Part shown: positions 37,001 to 46,950 of the stretch, piece after piece
Numbering within the stretch: the stretch's first letter is position 1
Layout of the letters: each line of letters opens with the position of its first letter
Assembly: GCA_029339195.1 (NCBI GenBank)
Contig: JAPTJF010000014.1
Span: 248,001 to 312,000, forward strand
Reading direction: 5' to 3'
DNA length: 64,000 nt
Source: Micractinium sp. NFX-FRZ
Lineage: Eukaryota > Chlorophyta > Trebouxiophyceae > Chlorellales > Chlorellaceae
Translations under genes and position numbers: made by a program
Notes under the pieces: model-generated
Database searches by the model: none
What the model saw: the letters and a program-made list of their open reading frames with translations, nothing else
What the model was told of the DNA's origin: nothing

Positions 37001-40000
37001 CCACACTGCAGCTACGCCTGTGACAGGGCGATTGAGCACGCCGAGGAGCACCCCAGCGAGCCCCTCCAGCTGTGGCAGTTCCTGAACCAGGAGATCCGGT
37101 GAGCTGGCAGCTGAGCTGGCAGGGCGGGAGGCGCTGAGTTGGCTTGGTGATGGGGGACGGTGACTGCCTCACTGCCTGCCTGCTGGCGCCCTTTGCAACT
37201 GCTCCCGCACTGGAGCGCCAACTCCCTGGCGGGCCTTGCTGCCCCGCCTAGCTACCTGCCTGACAACCCCATGCTTCCCCACTCTCCAGCCTGCCGCCTC
37301 GCCTGCCTGCTCAATCCCCTGCTTTCTCTTCTCCTCTCAATCATCCGCCTCCTCATGTGCTCCCGCCTCCCCTCCCTCCTGCAGCGGCAACTGGCTCGTC
37401 TACTCCCTGGCCTCCCTGCTGGCCGGCACGCTGCGCCTGCACCGCGCCTCGCCCTCCTGGTGGCGCCGAGCCTCCGCCCTGCCCTTCCGCCTGTTCACGG
37501 GAGTCCTGCGCAAGAAGCTGGGGAGGTGAGCGGGCGGTATGAAGGGCAGCTATGCACGTGCGGGTGCGGGCTGTGTTGCACAGAACAGGCCGGGGGGACA
37601 GGTGGGGGCGCCGGCGCCAAATCGGGCGGAGCCGTGGCCGCTTGTGGGCTGGACTGATTGCCATGCCACTCCCAGCTGGGCTTGCCCAAGTGCTGGCCCC
37701 CTCTGTCGCGCACCGCCCAGCGCCCAACCCTGAACCCTGCCCCACATCCCCGCACGATTGGTTTCACAACATCCCCACGTGTGCTGCAGCAAGATGCTGA
37801 TTGCTTGTGAGGCAACGGTGGAGCTCTACATGGGCCTGGCCGCCAGCCCCCAGATGCAGGTGTGCGACGTAACAACATCACAACGGCGCCAACGGAAGGG
37901 CGGGGCAGCCACGAGCGGGGGCAGGGTGCATATGCATTGGGCCCTCATCTACCGACATCACGGTTCACGTTTCTTGTGACCCTGCTAAACGTGACACGTG
38001 CGTTCTTGTGTCCGCTCGCCCGCAGTGGGTGTACTTTGGCGAGGACGTGCCTGTTGAGCTTCTGGAAGAGGTGCAGGGGCAGCTGCTGGGCGCCTACGAG
38101 TTCATCCAGGACAGGGAGGCCGAGGCGCCGGCGCAGTACCGCGCAGTACAGGTGTGCGTTGGGAGGGTTGTTTGAGGGCGTGGGGTGGGGTGGTGAAGTT
38201 GAGGCCATACCCAGGCTTGATGCGAAGGGGACAGCCGCCGGAAGTGTCATCCCGCAGATGTAACGCCAGCAGCGCACCTTCACCGCCGACCTCTGCCTTC
38301 CCCCCACCCCCTCCTTTGATGTACTTCAGTCGTACCGCGCCGCCATGGCGGTCCTCCGCCAGCAGCGCACCTTCACCGCCGACCTGTACGAGCGGGGAGC
38401 GGTGGACGAGGACGAGCGGGAGGCGCTGGCGGCGGCGGTGGATGCTGCCATGCGGCACCTGGACATGACGGGTGGGTGGGCGTGGTGGGCGGGTGGATGG
38501 GTGGATGCGGGCATGGCCCTGCATGCAGGTGCATGTGGGGGCCTGCCATTGAACGGTGTGGCGCACGGAGCAGAGCAAAGGGTGTGAGGAGGGTGCCTCA
38601 GCAGCAGCTTGGAACTTTCCCCGACGCTTGCTCCCCGCTTGGCCGCCCACCACCTCACCCCGAACCGTGGCCGCCCCGCCCGCCCCGCCCGCCCCCGCTG
38701 CAGGCCCCATCTGGCGCCCCCCCGTGCCTGAGCAGGTGCTGCGCAGCCTGGACATTTTCAAGGCAGCGCCGCCAGAGCTTACCGACGCCCTGCTGCGCCA
38801 GTCCAAGATGAAGGGTGATTGCCGCCCTTGCTCGCTACGCCCCGCCTGGAGCACCCCGCCACCCCGCCTGCCCAGCTCTGTTGTCTGCCGTGGCACCCTT
38901 GCCCCCTGCCCTCCCTCGCCCCCCGCCCCGCCCTATTGTGTTTCGCTCTTCAATGCCCACCTTCCCCCCCCCGCCTGCAGAGTACCGACCCCAGGAGCGG
39001 GTGTGGGCCTCTGAGGAGCCACAGGGCGGCCTGTTCGTGGTCCTGTCTGGAGTGGTGAAGGAGGAATATGCCGGGGCCGACGGCGGCGCCGGCGCCTCCC
39101 AGCTTCGGGTAAGGAGAGGCGGGGCGGGGGGGGCACGGTGGGGCGGGGTAGGGCAACCTGGCCTTCTCGTTGTGAGGCTTGCATGGGTGTGGAGGCTGCG
39201 TCGCAGGCCCAGCGCTGTCCTTGCAGCTAGTAACCACCTCTGCCCATGCGCCCCTGTCTGATGCGATTGTCACCTCCTTCCTTCCATCGCCCCCCCTCTT
39301 CCCAGGGTGTGGGCTCCATCTTCGGCGACTTTGCCGGCCTCTGCGGCGGCGGCCGCCTGCCCGGCCGCGAGCTGGTGGCGGCGGTGGGCAACAGCTTTGG
39401 GCGGGGCCCCCTGGTCTGCCACCTCCCGCCCGCCGCCCTCGACACCCTGCACACCAGGTGTGGCGGGAAGGTTGCCACCGGTGCCGGTCTGGCCCCGCTC
39501 GCTGTCAATCCTTGCAGCTGTTGGCAGGCACGAGGCAGGGGTGCCTACCTGGCCGGCCTGTCAACCCCATTTCCCGTACTAGCATCCAGCACACTCTAAC
39601 TCAGCAGGGCCTCTGCGCTGTCCTGCCGCCCCGTACCGCAGGGCTGCGGCTGGCGACGCGGCAGCGGCTGCGCTGGAGGCGGAGCTGCTGCGTGTGGCGG
39701 CCATGCACATGCTGCAGCACATGCAGGGCGATGTGCAGGGCGTGGTCGGGTGAGGGGGGCACCAAGGCTGGGGGGCCACCAAGGCACCCGCCCAGGGGCC
39801 AGGGGTCAGTGCAGCCAGCGGGACTTTGTGGATCTGGCATTGGCTCCCATGTGCACCTCACTTGTGCATGCGCCCTCCACCCATCGCCCCCGCCACGCTC
39901 CCGCCCTCCCCCCTCCCCCACCCCACCTCCACTGCCCACCGTGCCCCTTCCCCTCCCCTCCCCCTCTCCAGGTCCTATTTGGAGCGGTACCGCCCGCTGG

Positions 40001-40731
40001 GCAAGTACAGCGCTGCCGATGCCCAGAACCGCCAGCTGCCCGAGCGGGTGGCACGCTACACAGCGCAAGGTGGGGCATGACCCTTCCTGGCCCTTCCCGG
40101 GGAGCGCGCTAGGCTGCTGGGGCACAAGCTGAGGGGCAGGGCTGTCGTGCTGCAGATGGGCTGTGGGCAAGCTGTAACATGCGACTTGCGTGTGCCGTGT
40201 GCTGTGGTGAACTCCCCCTCTGTTTGCCCGCCCGCCCGCAGTGCTGCTGGACCTCCTGCAAACCATCCCCACGGCGCCGTTGGTGCACCTGGCTGCGGGC
40301 GAGCAGTACCGGCAGGGCGCGCACGTGGTGCTGCTGCAGGCAAGCGCATGCATTGTGCCAAGAAAGCCGCAGCACCCCCACCTGCAGCAGCGCCACACAC
40401 CAGGGTGCTCTCACTGCAGCGGTCTTGAACCCGGCAAGCTGCGCAGTCAGGCCGCAAGGCCAGCCGTGTAGCCTACGGGTGTGCAGCCCCCTGCGTCTTA
40501 CCCCATTGAACAGCCTGCCGACCAGCCTCCTGCCTCGTGCTCCCCCTGTTGCAGGGCTCCCTGGTCCCCGAGGCAGCAGCTGGAGAAGATCTACAGGCGC
40601 CCGCCGTGCTGCCCTACATCACCTCCCACCGCTTCAGCTTTGCCCAGGCCCGGGCGGCCCAGGAGCAGCACCCCGCCTGGCGCGCCGGCAGCGGCGGCGC
40701 CAAGCTGCTTGTGGCCAGCAGCAGCAGCTAA
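29583..40731 (+). CDS. CPA1 Na+/H+ antiporter with long tail (SOS1/NHX-like)
   Basis: Twenty-nine exons join in frame to 1458 residues. They end at 29730, 30159, 30538, 30910, 31377, 31705, 32180, 32549, 32851, 33119, 33552, 33833, 34205, 34483, 34975, 35473, 36802, 37098, 37525, 37859, 38151, 38471, 38814, 39108, 39457, 39749, 40069, 40339, 40731. About 12 membrane spans fill residues 55-485. APTDAVAVTAILKAGG and EGEALLNDASAVTLY carry the Asn-Asp ion-binding pair (near 224-225) of electroneutral Na+/H+ exchangers. VAGLRGSLTLIMA matches the conserved 'GGLRG' helix. An Ala/Gly-rich spacer (about 628-950) leads to helices, then PIWRPPVPEQVLRSLDIF, GGLFVVLSGVVKEEY and GSIFGDFAGLCGG, a cyclic-nucleotide-binding-like beta roll (about 1170-1330) as in plant SOS1. 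No S1-S4 voltage sensor is seen. Likely exports Na+ at the plasma membrane; location is inferred. Introns 7 and 28 have GC donors. Confidence 0.92.
31078..31310 (+). repeat. triplicated 5' edge of antiporter exon 5
   Basis: The acceptor and first 20 bp of exon 5, CAG|TGACGGCCATCCTCAAG, occur three times. They begin at 31078 (two changes), 31186 (identical over the block) and 31276 (real exon). Spacings are 108 and 90 bp. The stretches between are TGCC-repeat rich (31122-31154, 31234-31258). All three have an AG acceptor in the same phase. Confidence 0.93.
31688..31900 (+). repeat. duplicated 3' edge and donor of antiporter exon 6
   Basis: The exon end and donor, CATCCGGGACATCCTCAA|GTGAGGG at 31688, recur as CATCCGGGACGTACTCAA|GTGAGGG at 31786. 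The offset is 98 bp. The intron sequence after it (GGTGGCAGGGAGCAGAGGA) is repeated too, so a unit of roughly 100 bp was copied. Confidence 0.92.
32126..32385 (+). repeat. repeated 3' edge of antiporter exon 7
   Basis: The exon end coding SLVVLATAYLAFYVAQ (to 32180) recurs at 32238-32292 (would read DLAVLATVYLALPVAQ) and, more decayed, at 32340-32380. The exon uses a GC donor. The first copy has a GT after its CAG, so it could compete as a splice site. Confidence 0.85.
33973..34043 (+). repeat. 71-bp poly-C homopolymer in antiporter intron 12
   Basis: An unbroken run of about 71 cytosines ends 45 bp before the acceptor of exon 13, so it forms an extreme polypyrimidine tract. The exact length may be an assembly or sequencing estimate. 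Confidence 0.9.
35681..35722. repeat. inverted TTTAGGG telomere-like motif in antiporter intron 16
   Basis: TAGGGTTTAGGGT is followed after about 15 bp by AAACCCTAAACCC, so plant-type telomere units face each other head to head. It lies inside the intron between exons 16 and 17, far from any chromosome end signal in this window. Confidence 0.85.
38264..38385 (+). repeat. 29-bp exon 22 segment copied into antiporter intron 21
   Basis: A 29-bp stretch beginning CGCCAGCAGCGCACCTTCAC at 38357 in exon 22 recurs without change at 38264. The offset is 93 bp. The flanks have diverged, and the copy has no proper acceptor. Confidence 0.93.
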
Positions 40732-41190
40732 CAGTGGGCCGGGAGCGCGTCTCCTGGCGCCCACTAGCCTTCCTCAAGAGGCAAGGGTTGGGCCAGGAAG
40801 GGTGCCTTGTGCGGCCCTTCTGCTCACTCTCTCAACCCCTCTGTGTTGGTCTTGGTCTACACTGGACTTTAAATTCGGCTTTCAGTTTGTTTCGGGGATG
40901 CCCAGCCACCATCCATGCAGGGGTGTTTCTTTAGAGCTAGCTTCAAACCCCCGGAGGGTTTCTTTCGTTGGCGTCGCATGATGTGCTCTCATGAATGTGG
41001 CCGCTGCCGCTGTGTGACCATCTAGCATTGCTAAACTTTTCGAAATATTACATTGTGCACAAGAGGGCTGCTGGGAAGTATGATAATTGCAAGCAAATAC
41101 AAAAGGACAGGTCGTAGACAGGAGATCATGAATTTAGATTGTACGAAGTGGGGAAGGCAACTCAAGCACTGCTTTTGGGCACGGCTAAAG
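40732..41190. other. convergent gap with minus-strand TGTAA
   Basis: The antiporter and S1 protease converge here. TTACA at 41048-41052 is TGTAA for the protease, about 140 bp past its stop. No clear signal was found for the antiporter. No gene seen. Confidence 0.5.
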
Positions 41191-43957
41191 TCACCTGTCT
41201 GCCGGCTGCGGGCCTTGCGCAGGCCCGGGAGCTGGCTCTTTGCTGGGCGCTGCTGCTGCGGCTGTCGCTGCTGCTTCTTCCACTGCTTCGGCTGCTGGCT
41301 GCTCATCTGGCGCAGGGGCGCCGGCCTCTGCTTCAGCTGGCATGGGCGGAGGCGGGCGAGGCTTCCGGCGGGTAGGTGAGGGGGGCGGTAGGGGAGGGTC
41401 CAGCTCAGCGAGCTGCTCATCAATCCACTGCCTGCGGAGGGCAGGGCGGAACAAGAACAAACACAAAGCGTGAAACAAAGAGCGTCAGTGACAGCGCCCA
41501 CAGCAGGGAACACCAAACCGTGGCTGGCTGTGCTGTGCTGTGCTGTGCTGTACAGGGGGACTCGAAAACCCGCCTGCCCTCCTCCTGGCCAGCGTGCCCT
41601 CCCTGCTCCCTTGCAGCTGATCGAGCTCGCCTGTAGTGCGGAATGAAGGTGAACACGCCGGGCATGCCGGGCAGGGCGCAGGTGGGGAAAGAGAATGACG
41701 TGATGCCCAGCTGGACGTCCTCCGCCGCGCTGCGCCCCGTCAGCAGCAGCGGGCCTCCCGAGTCGCCGAAACAGATGTTGCGCTGCGACTGGAGGCCTGC
41801 AAATAACACCCCGGTTGGGCATGGAGATGTGCTCAGACAGGGTGCAGGGGCAGGGGCTGTGAGGGTAGGCAGGCGGACGTCAATTGGTGTCTGCATGCGC
41901 AGCTGCCGGGCCCACTGTCACGGGACGCAGTGGTCATGCCCCTGCTGTGCCAGCTGGCGACCATACCATGCCAGGCAAGTGCGTGTCACACCTCGCCCAC
42001 CTGCACACATGTGGCCCGCCCCCAGCAGGGAGGGGGCTGCCCCTGCATAGCTCCACTGCTGCCGGCACAGCTCCCGGCTCACAACAGGCAACGCCAGGTC
42101 CTGCACGGGTGGATGAGGTGAGGTACCGGTAGGCAGTACGTTACGTGAAGGGCGCTACCGGAACAGCTGCCGGCTCTGAGCAGGCAGCGCCGCGTCCCGC
42201 AGGGGTGGCCCATGGGAGTGAAGGGGCCGGCGCTCGTAGGCGGGGCCACCCGCCAGCCTGTTGCTGCCACCCACCCGGCCCCCCTGCCCAGCCACCCCGG
42301 CCCACCTGCAGGCTGTATGCTGGCTGGCTGTTGTCAGAGTCTGTGGAGCCCCACCCCACAGCATGCAGCTCAGTCGCGTCCTTTGGGTAGGGGGTGGTCT
42401 CTGCAGCAGAAGGGCAGGGGGCAAAGGGAATCATTTTTCAGCACGTGTGGGCCTGAGTGTGGGAACCTTGCCAAGTGCATGCAGACAGTCGCCGGGACTT
42501 TCGGGGTAGCGTGTGCTCTTTGTGGCGCAGCAAGGGGCGAGAGGTGGGGCCAGAAGCAGTGAGGGAAGCAACCGTGGGCAGGGCAGAAGCTTAAGGGTGG
42601 GGCTCATAGGAACGTTCTGTGGGCAGCGCCTGCCCCCAGCAGCGCAGCCCCACCCTTCCCCACGCTGCCCTGCCCCGGAAACTGCCCTTCCCATCCGGGC
42701 CTGCCAGCCTGGCCTGACCTGGAGCACCGCCCTGGCACCCCCACCCACCATTGGCCAGCGGCACAAGCGGGAAGGCCTCCGAGGCTGGTTCATCAAGCTG
42801 GATCAGGGCGATATCGTTGGGAGAGGTGGGCTGGTCCTCAGGAAGCTGAACGTATCCAGGGTGCGTCACAATGCGCGATGCCCGGCGCAGCTCAAACGGA
42901 TGCTGCACAGCAGTACAACATCCAGTGGGTCAGATAGTTGATGGTGAGGGGTGGTCGGCAGCCAGGGGCCGACAGCTAGCAGCAGCTGCGGGGCTTGCAG
43001 CAAGGGCGCTGCAAGTGGTGGGGGTGGCAGCTGGGGACAGCCAGCGCGGCAACAGCTGGCAGCAGCTGGGGGCAGCTTGCTGAGCAAGGGGGGGGGCGAG
43101 GCCACGCATGCACGCTGGGCACTGGGGTCCCGCCCAGCGGGCGTGCACAGCAGCAGTTGGAAGCCCTGCAGGCACGGCACATGAGCGGGGGAGACGGCGC
43201 ACGAGTGCCTGGCCGCAGAAGCACCAGCTGCCGCTCACCGACACCGCGGCCCCCTCCGTCTGCAGTGCCACTTGTCGCTCACAAACCCACCTTCAATGCC
43301 TCGTCTGTCAGAGGGTTGAAGGCTCCAATGCGCAGGAACACGTTTCCGTTGCCAGGCCGAGCTAGCGCCACGCACTACAGACCCAGCAGCAGTGGCAGCA
43401 GCAAGGGTCGGGGGCGGCATTGGGGCGACGGCATTGGGGCGGGCAGAGCAGGGGTGGGGCACGACCCGCACACAGCGGCAATGACCTGCACGCGTCACAG
43501 GGCAAAACTTCCGTGCCGTGTCTCCAGGACCGGGCCTTTCCGTGCCTAATGCATGGCCGCTGCATCACGAGCTCACATGTCCGGCTGTGAGGACGACGGA
43601 GCGGGAGATGAGGGTGCCGCCACACCCCGCCAGCAGACCCAGCTTGTCATCGAGCAAGAAGTGGATGCGCACAGCATACGCGTATCTGCTTTCCTCTCGT
43701 GCCCGCCGACCGCCCACCAGCAGTTGTCGGGGGATCACTCTGCATCAGGGAGAGAGCTGGAATTAGGAGCCAGAGCCACAGCCGGCCGCCCCGCCTGCCC
43801 CCGAGTGCCTGGTACCGGCGCACCTGGCTGCCCTTCCGGTCGCTCTCGCCCCCTCGACGATCGCTGAGTGGAACAGAAGCAGAAGCAGGAGCAGCAGGGG
43901 GAGGGGCTGCTGCGGGCGGCGGCAGCCGCCCACATGCCGCTGCAGATGCAGCAGCAT
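41191..43957 (-). CDS. secreted S1 (chymotrypsin-fold) serine protease, triad intact
   Basis: Eight exons (43957-43824, 43739-43577, 43374-43291, 42902-42749, 42400-42306, 42100-42001, 41796-41631, 41431-41191) give 378 residues. An N-terminal poly-Leu core (PLPLLLLLLLLFHSAIVEG) is a signal peptide. LLVGGRRA is the activation site equivalent of 'IVGG'. Catalytic His99 lies in LTAGHC, with the intron falling between His and Cys. Asp157 lies in SPNDIALIQL and Ser256 in CFGDSGGPLL. Residue 250, at the trypsin 189 position, is Asn rather than Asp, so cleavage specificity is not clearly tryptic. MCAG and PGVFTFIPHYRQWID are the usual C-terminal landmarks. A Pro/Ala/Glu-rich tail of about 70 residues follows the domain. 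The last intron has a GC donor. It is divergent from the pseudoprotease, 256 bp away. Confidence 0.93.
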
Positions 43958-44213
43958 CTTGGAAGTCAACCGCTGCGGCTAGCGCGCCATCCTCTGGTCG
44001 GCTCTTCTTGAACCGCTTTGAGCCCCAAAGAAGATGATGGACCGTCTGTGGTAGGCTGTCGGTGGCTGCTGTATCGGCCCAACCGCACGCCCAGCTTTCC
44101 ACCCCGTCTCGCGGCTCGCTTGCTACCACCACCTACCTAAACACATCGTGGATTGTTCAGATCTTCGTTACCGGCTCTCTGTGGCGATCCGAAAGCCGCG
44201 GGCAGTGTGCGGC
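43958..44213. promoter_or_regulatory. shared upstream region of the S1 protease pair
   Basis: Only 256 bp separate the start codons of the minus-strand protease and the plus-strand pseudoprotease. It must hold both promoters and 5' UTRs, which suggests co-regulation. No TATA box or known motif was recognised. Confidence 0.55.
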
Positions 44214-45988
44214 ATGCGCCTTGCCGCTGCGAGCCTGCTGGCGCTATGTTTGCTCGCCAGGTAGAACCGAGCAGCCAAGATCTGATGATCAGCGACCTGA
44301 CGCCGTCCAGCCTGCAGATGGCGACCCACATGTGCACGCCCCGTCCGCTGCCGCCGCTGCTCACCGCACTCCTGGGCTCCCCTCTCCCGCCCCTATCCCG
44401 CAGGCTGGCAGCCGGTGTCCCCAGGCAAGCACGCACTGTCGCCGACACACCCCCCTTCATAGCTCTCATCAACGATAAGGAGTCGCCGCTGTGCACGGGC
44501 GCGCTCGTGTCGCCCCACGCAGTGCTCACTTCCGCGAGCTGCGTGGCGGGCGCCGACCCCCGCTTCGTCTTCTTGGGAACCCACAACATCTTTCTGGACA
44601 GCTTCAGGCGAGCTTATTTATGACGTCATCAGTCATAGGGATGCTGAGGGAGCCTGCAGCTCATGCCGTGGCCCTCCTAGGTTAATCAACACTTGTTGCT
44701 TGCGCTTGCGCCCTACTCCCGCCTCCCTCCTGCCGGCGCCATGTCCCAGCTGGACCCCTGCCTCTCGTGCACCCCTGCCCTTGCGATCTACAGGAGGGAG
44801 GACGAGTACGAAATCAGGAAGGTGGCCACGGTGGTGGTGCACCCAGACTTTGTGCCCTCGGATGTGCAGCAAAACAACCTGGCGCTGCTAGTGCTGAGCA
44901 AGGCCAGCCGGCATGAACCGGTGGCGCTGGCGCAAGGTGAGGCGGTGCCATGCTTACGGGTCCATTGGGTGGGTGGGTGCCATGTGTCCCCTGCTTCCAG
45001 TGCCGGGCCAGAGCCGGCGTCACGCCGGCATGAGCCTGCGGTACTGCAAGCGAGTTGCACCCACGCAGCATTGGGCCAGCTATCCGGCCCTCCATTGCCT
45101 GCGGTGCGTCCCCACCCGTCCCAGCCCTGTGCCCACGCCTCTTCTGGATTGCCCTCTTTAGCCCGTCTCCCTCAACCCTGCCGCCCCCCACTGCAGAAGG
45201 CTTTTCCTTACCCGCTGTGTATGCCCCACCGCCCCCGCTGCGTAACCCCTGCCTGCCCATTCGTTGACTGCTGCAGAAGACTTTGCTTACCCGCTCAACG
45301 CCACCGCGGTGCAAGCACTGGGGTACGGCAGCCTCAGCGCCGACGGTTTCTTCCCCCAGCTCCATGCCGACGCCCTCACCCTGCTGCCAGAGGACGAGTG
45401 CAGCGGGCTGCAGACGGCGTACGGCCGCTGGTGGGCGTCGGCAAACCTAGAAGCTGATGCCGCCATCCAGGCATGCACAGGCGAGCATTGTTGTGGGAAG
45501 CGTGGCGCTGGCTGCGTGGATTTGGCTGGCTGGTTGTGATGTGCACGGTGCTGTGTGTTCAGTGCTGCATGGTGTTGTGGGGCACTCAACTCCAGGAAGA
45601 CTGGGCAACCACAGCGTGGCCAGCAGAGGTGAGTCGCAGCAGAGCCTCTCACATACGAAAGCCGCACCCAGCGCCAGACTCCCATCCAACCTCCTTGCAA
45701 CCTCTGCCTCTGCGCCTTTGCTGCCGTGCAGGCCTGAGCCACAGCTTCCGAGCGTGCGCCACCGGCAACGCGGGCGGCCCGCTGCTGCTGCCCCGCGGCG
45801 CCAGCGGGGGCGGCCCGCTGCAGCTGGGGCTGCTGACCAGCGGCTTTGCCTGCAGCACAGACCCTGCAGTGGCCAGCGCCAGCAGCCCTGCGCTGTACAC
45901 GTGGCTGCCACGGTACGCGGACTGGCTGGAAGAGCAGCTGGGGGCTGCAGCCAAGGAGGCGGAGCAGGCAGCGGAGGCAGGGCAGTGA
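44214..45988 (+). CDS. S1 serine protease homolog with all three catalytic residues lost
   Basis: Five exons (44214-44260, 44404-44607, 44794-44936, 45277-45480, 45732-45988) give 284 residues. MRLAAASLLALCLLA is a signal peptide. The S1 fold is recognisable: LCTGALVSPHAVLTSASCV, VVVHPDFV, LALLVL, CATGNAGGPLLL, LYTWLPRYADWLEEQL. The catalytic His is Ser61 (TSASC for TAAHC), Asp is Asn112 (QNNLALL for NDIALL) and Ser is Ala213 (GNAGGP for GDSGGP). It therefore cannot hydrolyse peptides by the normal mechanism. It likely acts as a binding protein or decoy, as serine protease homologs do elsewhere. The IVGG activation site is also missing. The frame is fully open, so this is not simply a decayed gene. 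Two introns have GC donors. Confidence 0.9.
45193..45310 (+). repeat. duplicated 5' edge of pseudoprotease exon 4
   Basis: The acceptor and first 25 bp of exon 4 (CTGCAG|AAGACTTTGCTTACC at 45271) recur at 45191 as CTGCAG|AAGGCTTTTCCTTACC. The offset is 80 bp. The copy keeps the AG but shifts frame by one base. Confidence 0.88.
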
Positions 45989-46950
45989 CCATGGGTGCAC
46001 ATGTTGGGACCCTCGGGCAGAGCGGCACTCGCAAACCTTTCTGGCCAACTAACGAATGCTGCACCCTCATGTTGCCTTGTCTTGCCTTGCCTTGCCTTGT
46101 CGGCGTTGTAAACCAACGCAGAAGCAAGTGGGTGCAGCCTGAGCGGGGCGCGCCGGGCAGCATGGAAAGGATGGGAGAATGGGGAGCGCGCACAGCAACA
46201 GGTCGGCAGGCCCGCTGGGGACAGAAGAAGATTGTGTGTAATGGGTAATGCAAATAGCAAATGCAAGAAGTGTGAGCGCTGGGCGTGCAAGCCAGCAATG
46301 CAGCTGCCGTTGAAGGTCGAGCCGCAAGGCGGTCACACCTGTGCCCGTGGTGCAGAGGGGGTATACAAGGGACATGATTGTTTGGTAGCAGCCCAAGAGT
46401 GCTGACAGCTGGTCAAAGTCGGCCTTATGGTGCTGCTGAGCCCCGAGTGGTAATGCCGCTCCTGCATGTGTTGCATGCCGATGTGGCACCAGCATGCAAC
46501 ACATGCATGCGGCGCTGAGGGGCGCGTGGCGCTGTGCCTTGCTGCACAGAACGCACTCATTGCCGCAGGCCTGTCACTCCCGTTCTCGTCAAGCAAAAAC
46601 TGGACCTACCGCTCGCCACCGCCTGTTGGGTTGGTGCGCCACTGCCCCGCCAAACGCTTCTCCGGTGGGGCCGCGGAGGTTGCCGCGCTGCGACGGGTGA
46701 GAGAGGACCGAGAAGCTTATTTGATTCGCAAGCACTCATGCATGCAAAGCGGTTTAGCCGCTGCCTGCTCCCTTGCCGCCGCCTTGGCGTCGCCGCCACC
46801 GCCACCACTAGATGCCCGCTCCCCTGCCGCAGGCCACCTTTCTACGTGAGGCCTCACTCCGCAGCGCTGCCCCCATCACGTTTGGCTCCGGTGGCCTGAT
46901 TCGGTTGAACTTAAGCTATCCAGCAGCGCAGTAAACGCTCTCACCTCAGC
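45989..46950. other. intergenic with TGTAA and a perfect hairpin
   Basis: TGTAA at 46107-46111, 119 bp past the pseudoprotease stop, is its likely poly(A) signal; a CCTTG repeat (46075-46100) sits just before it. A perfect inverted repeat lies at 46463-46507. No ORF resembles a gene. Confidence 0.5.
46463..46507. repeat. perfect 16-bp inverted repeat with 13-bp loop
   Basis: TGCATGTGTTGCATGC (46463-46478) is exactly complementary to GCATGCAACACATGCA (46492-46507). It lies about 440 bp upstream of the MYND gene. It could be a cruciform or RNA hairpin, an operator-like dyad, or a small mobile-element end. Confidence 0.9.

Noticed and set aside
41191..41478. Pro/Ala-rich ORF as a separate small gene
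   Set aside because: It is the last exon of the S1 protease: it begins with QWIDEQLAEL, the normal C-terminal helix of the fold, and the splice phase matches.
44214..45988. Decayed pseudogene of the neighbouring protease
   Set aside because: Five exons keep an open frame, a signal peptide and fold residues; only the catalytic positions and activation site are systematically lost.
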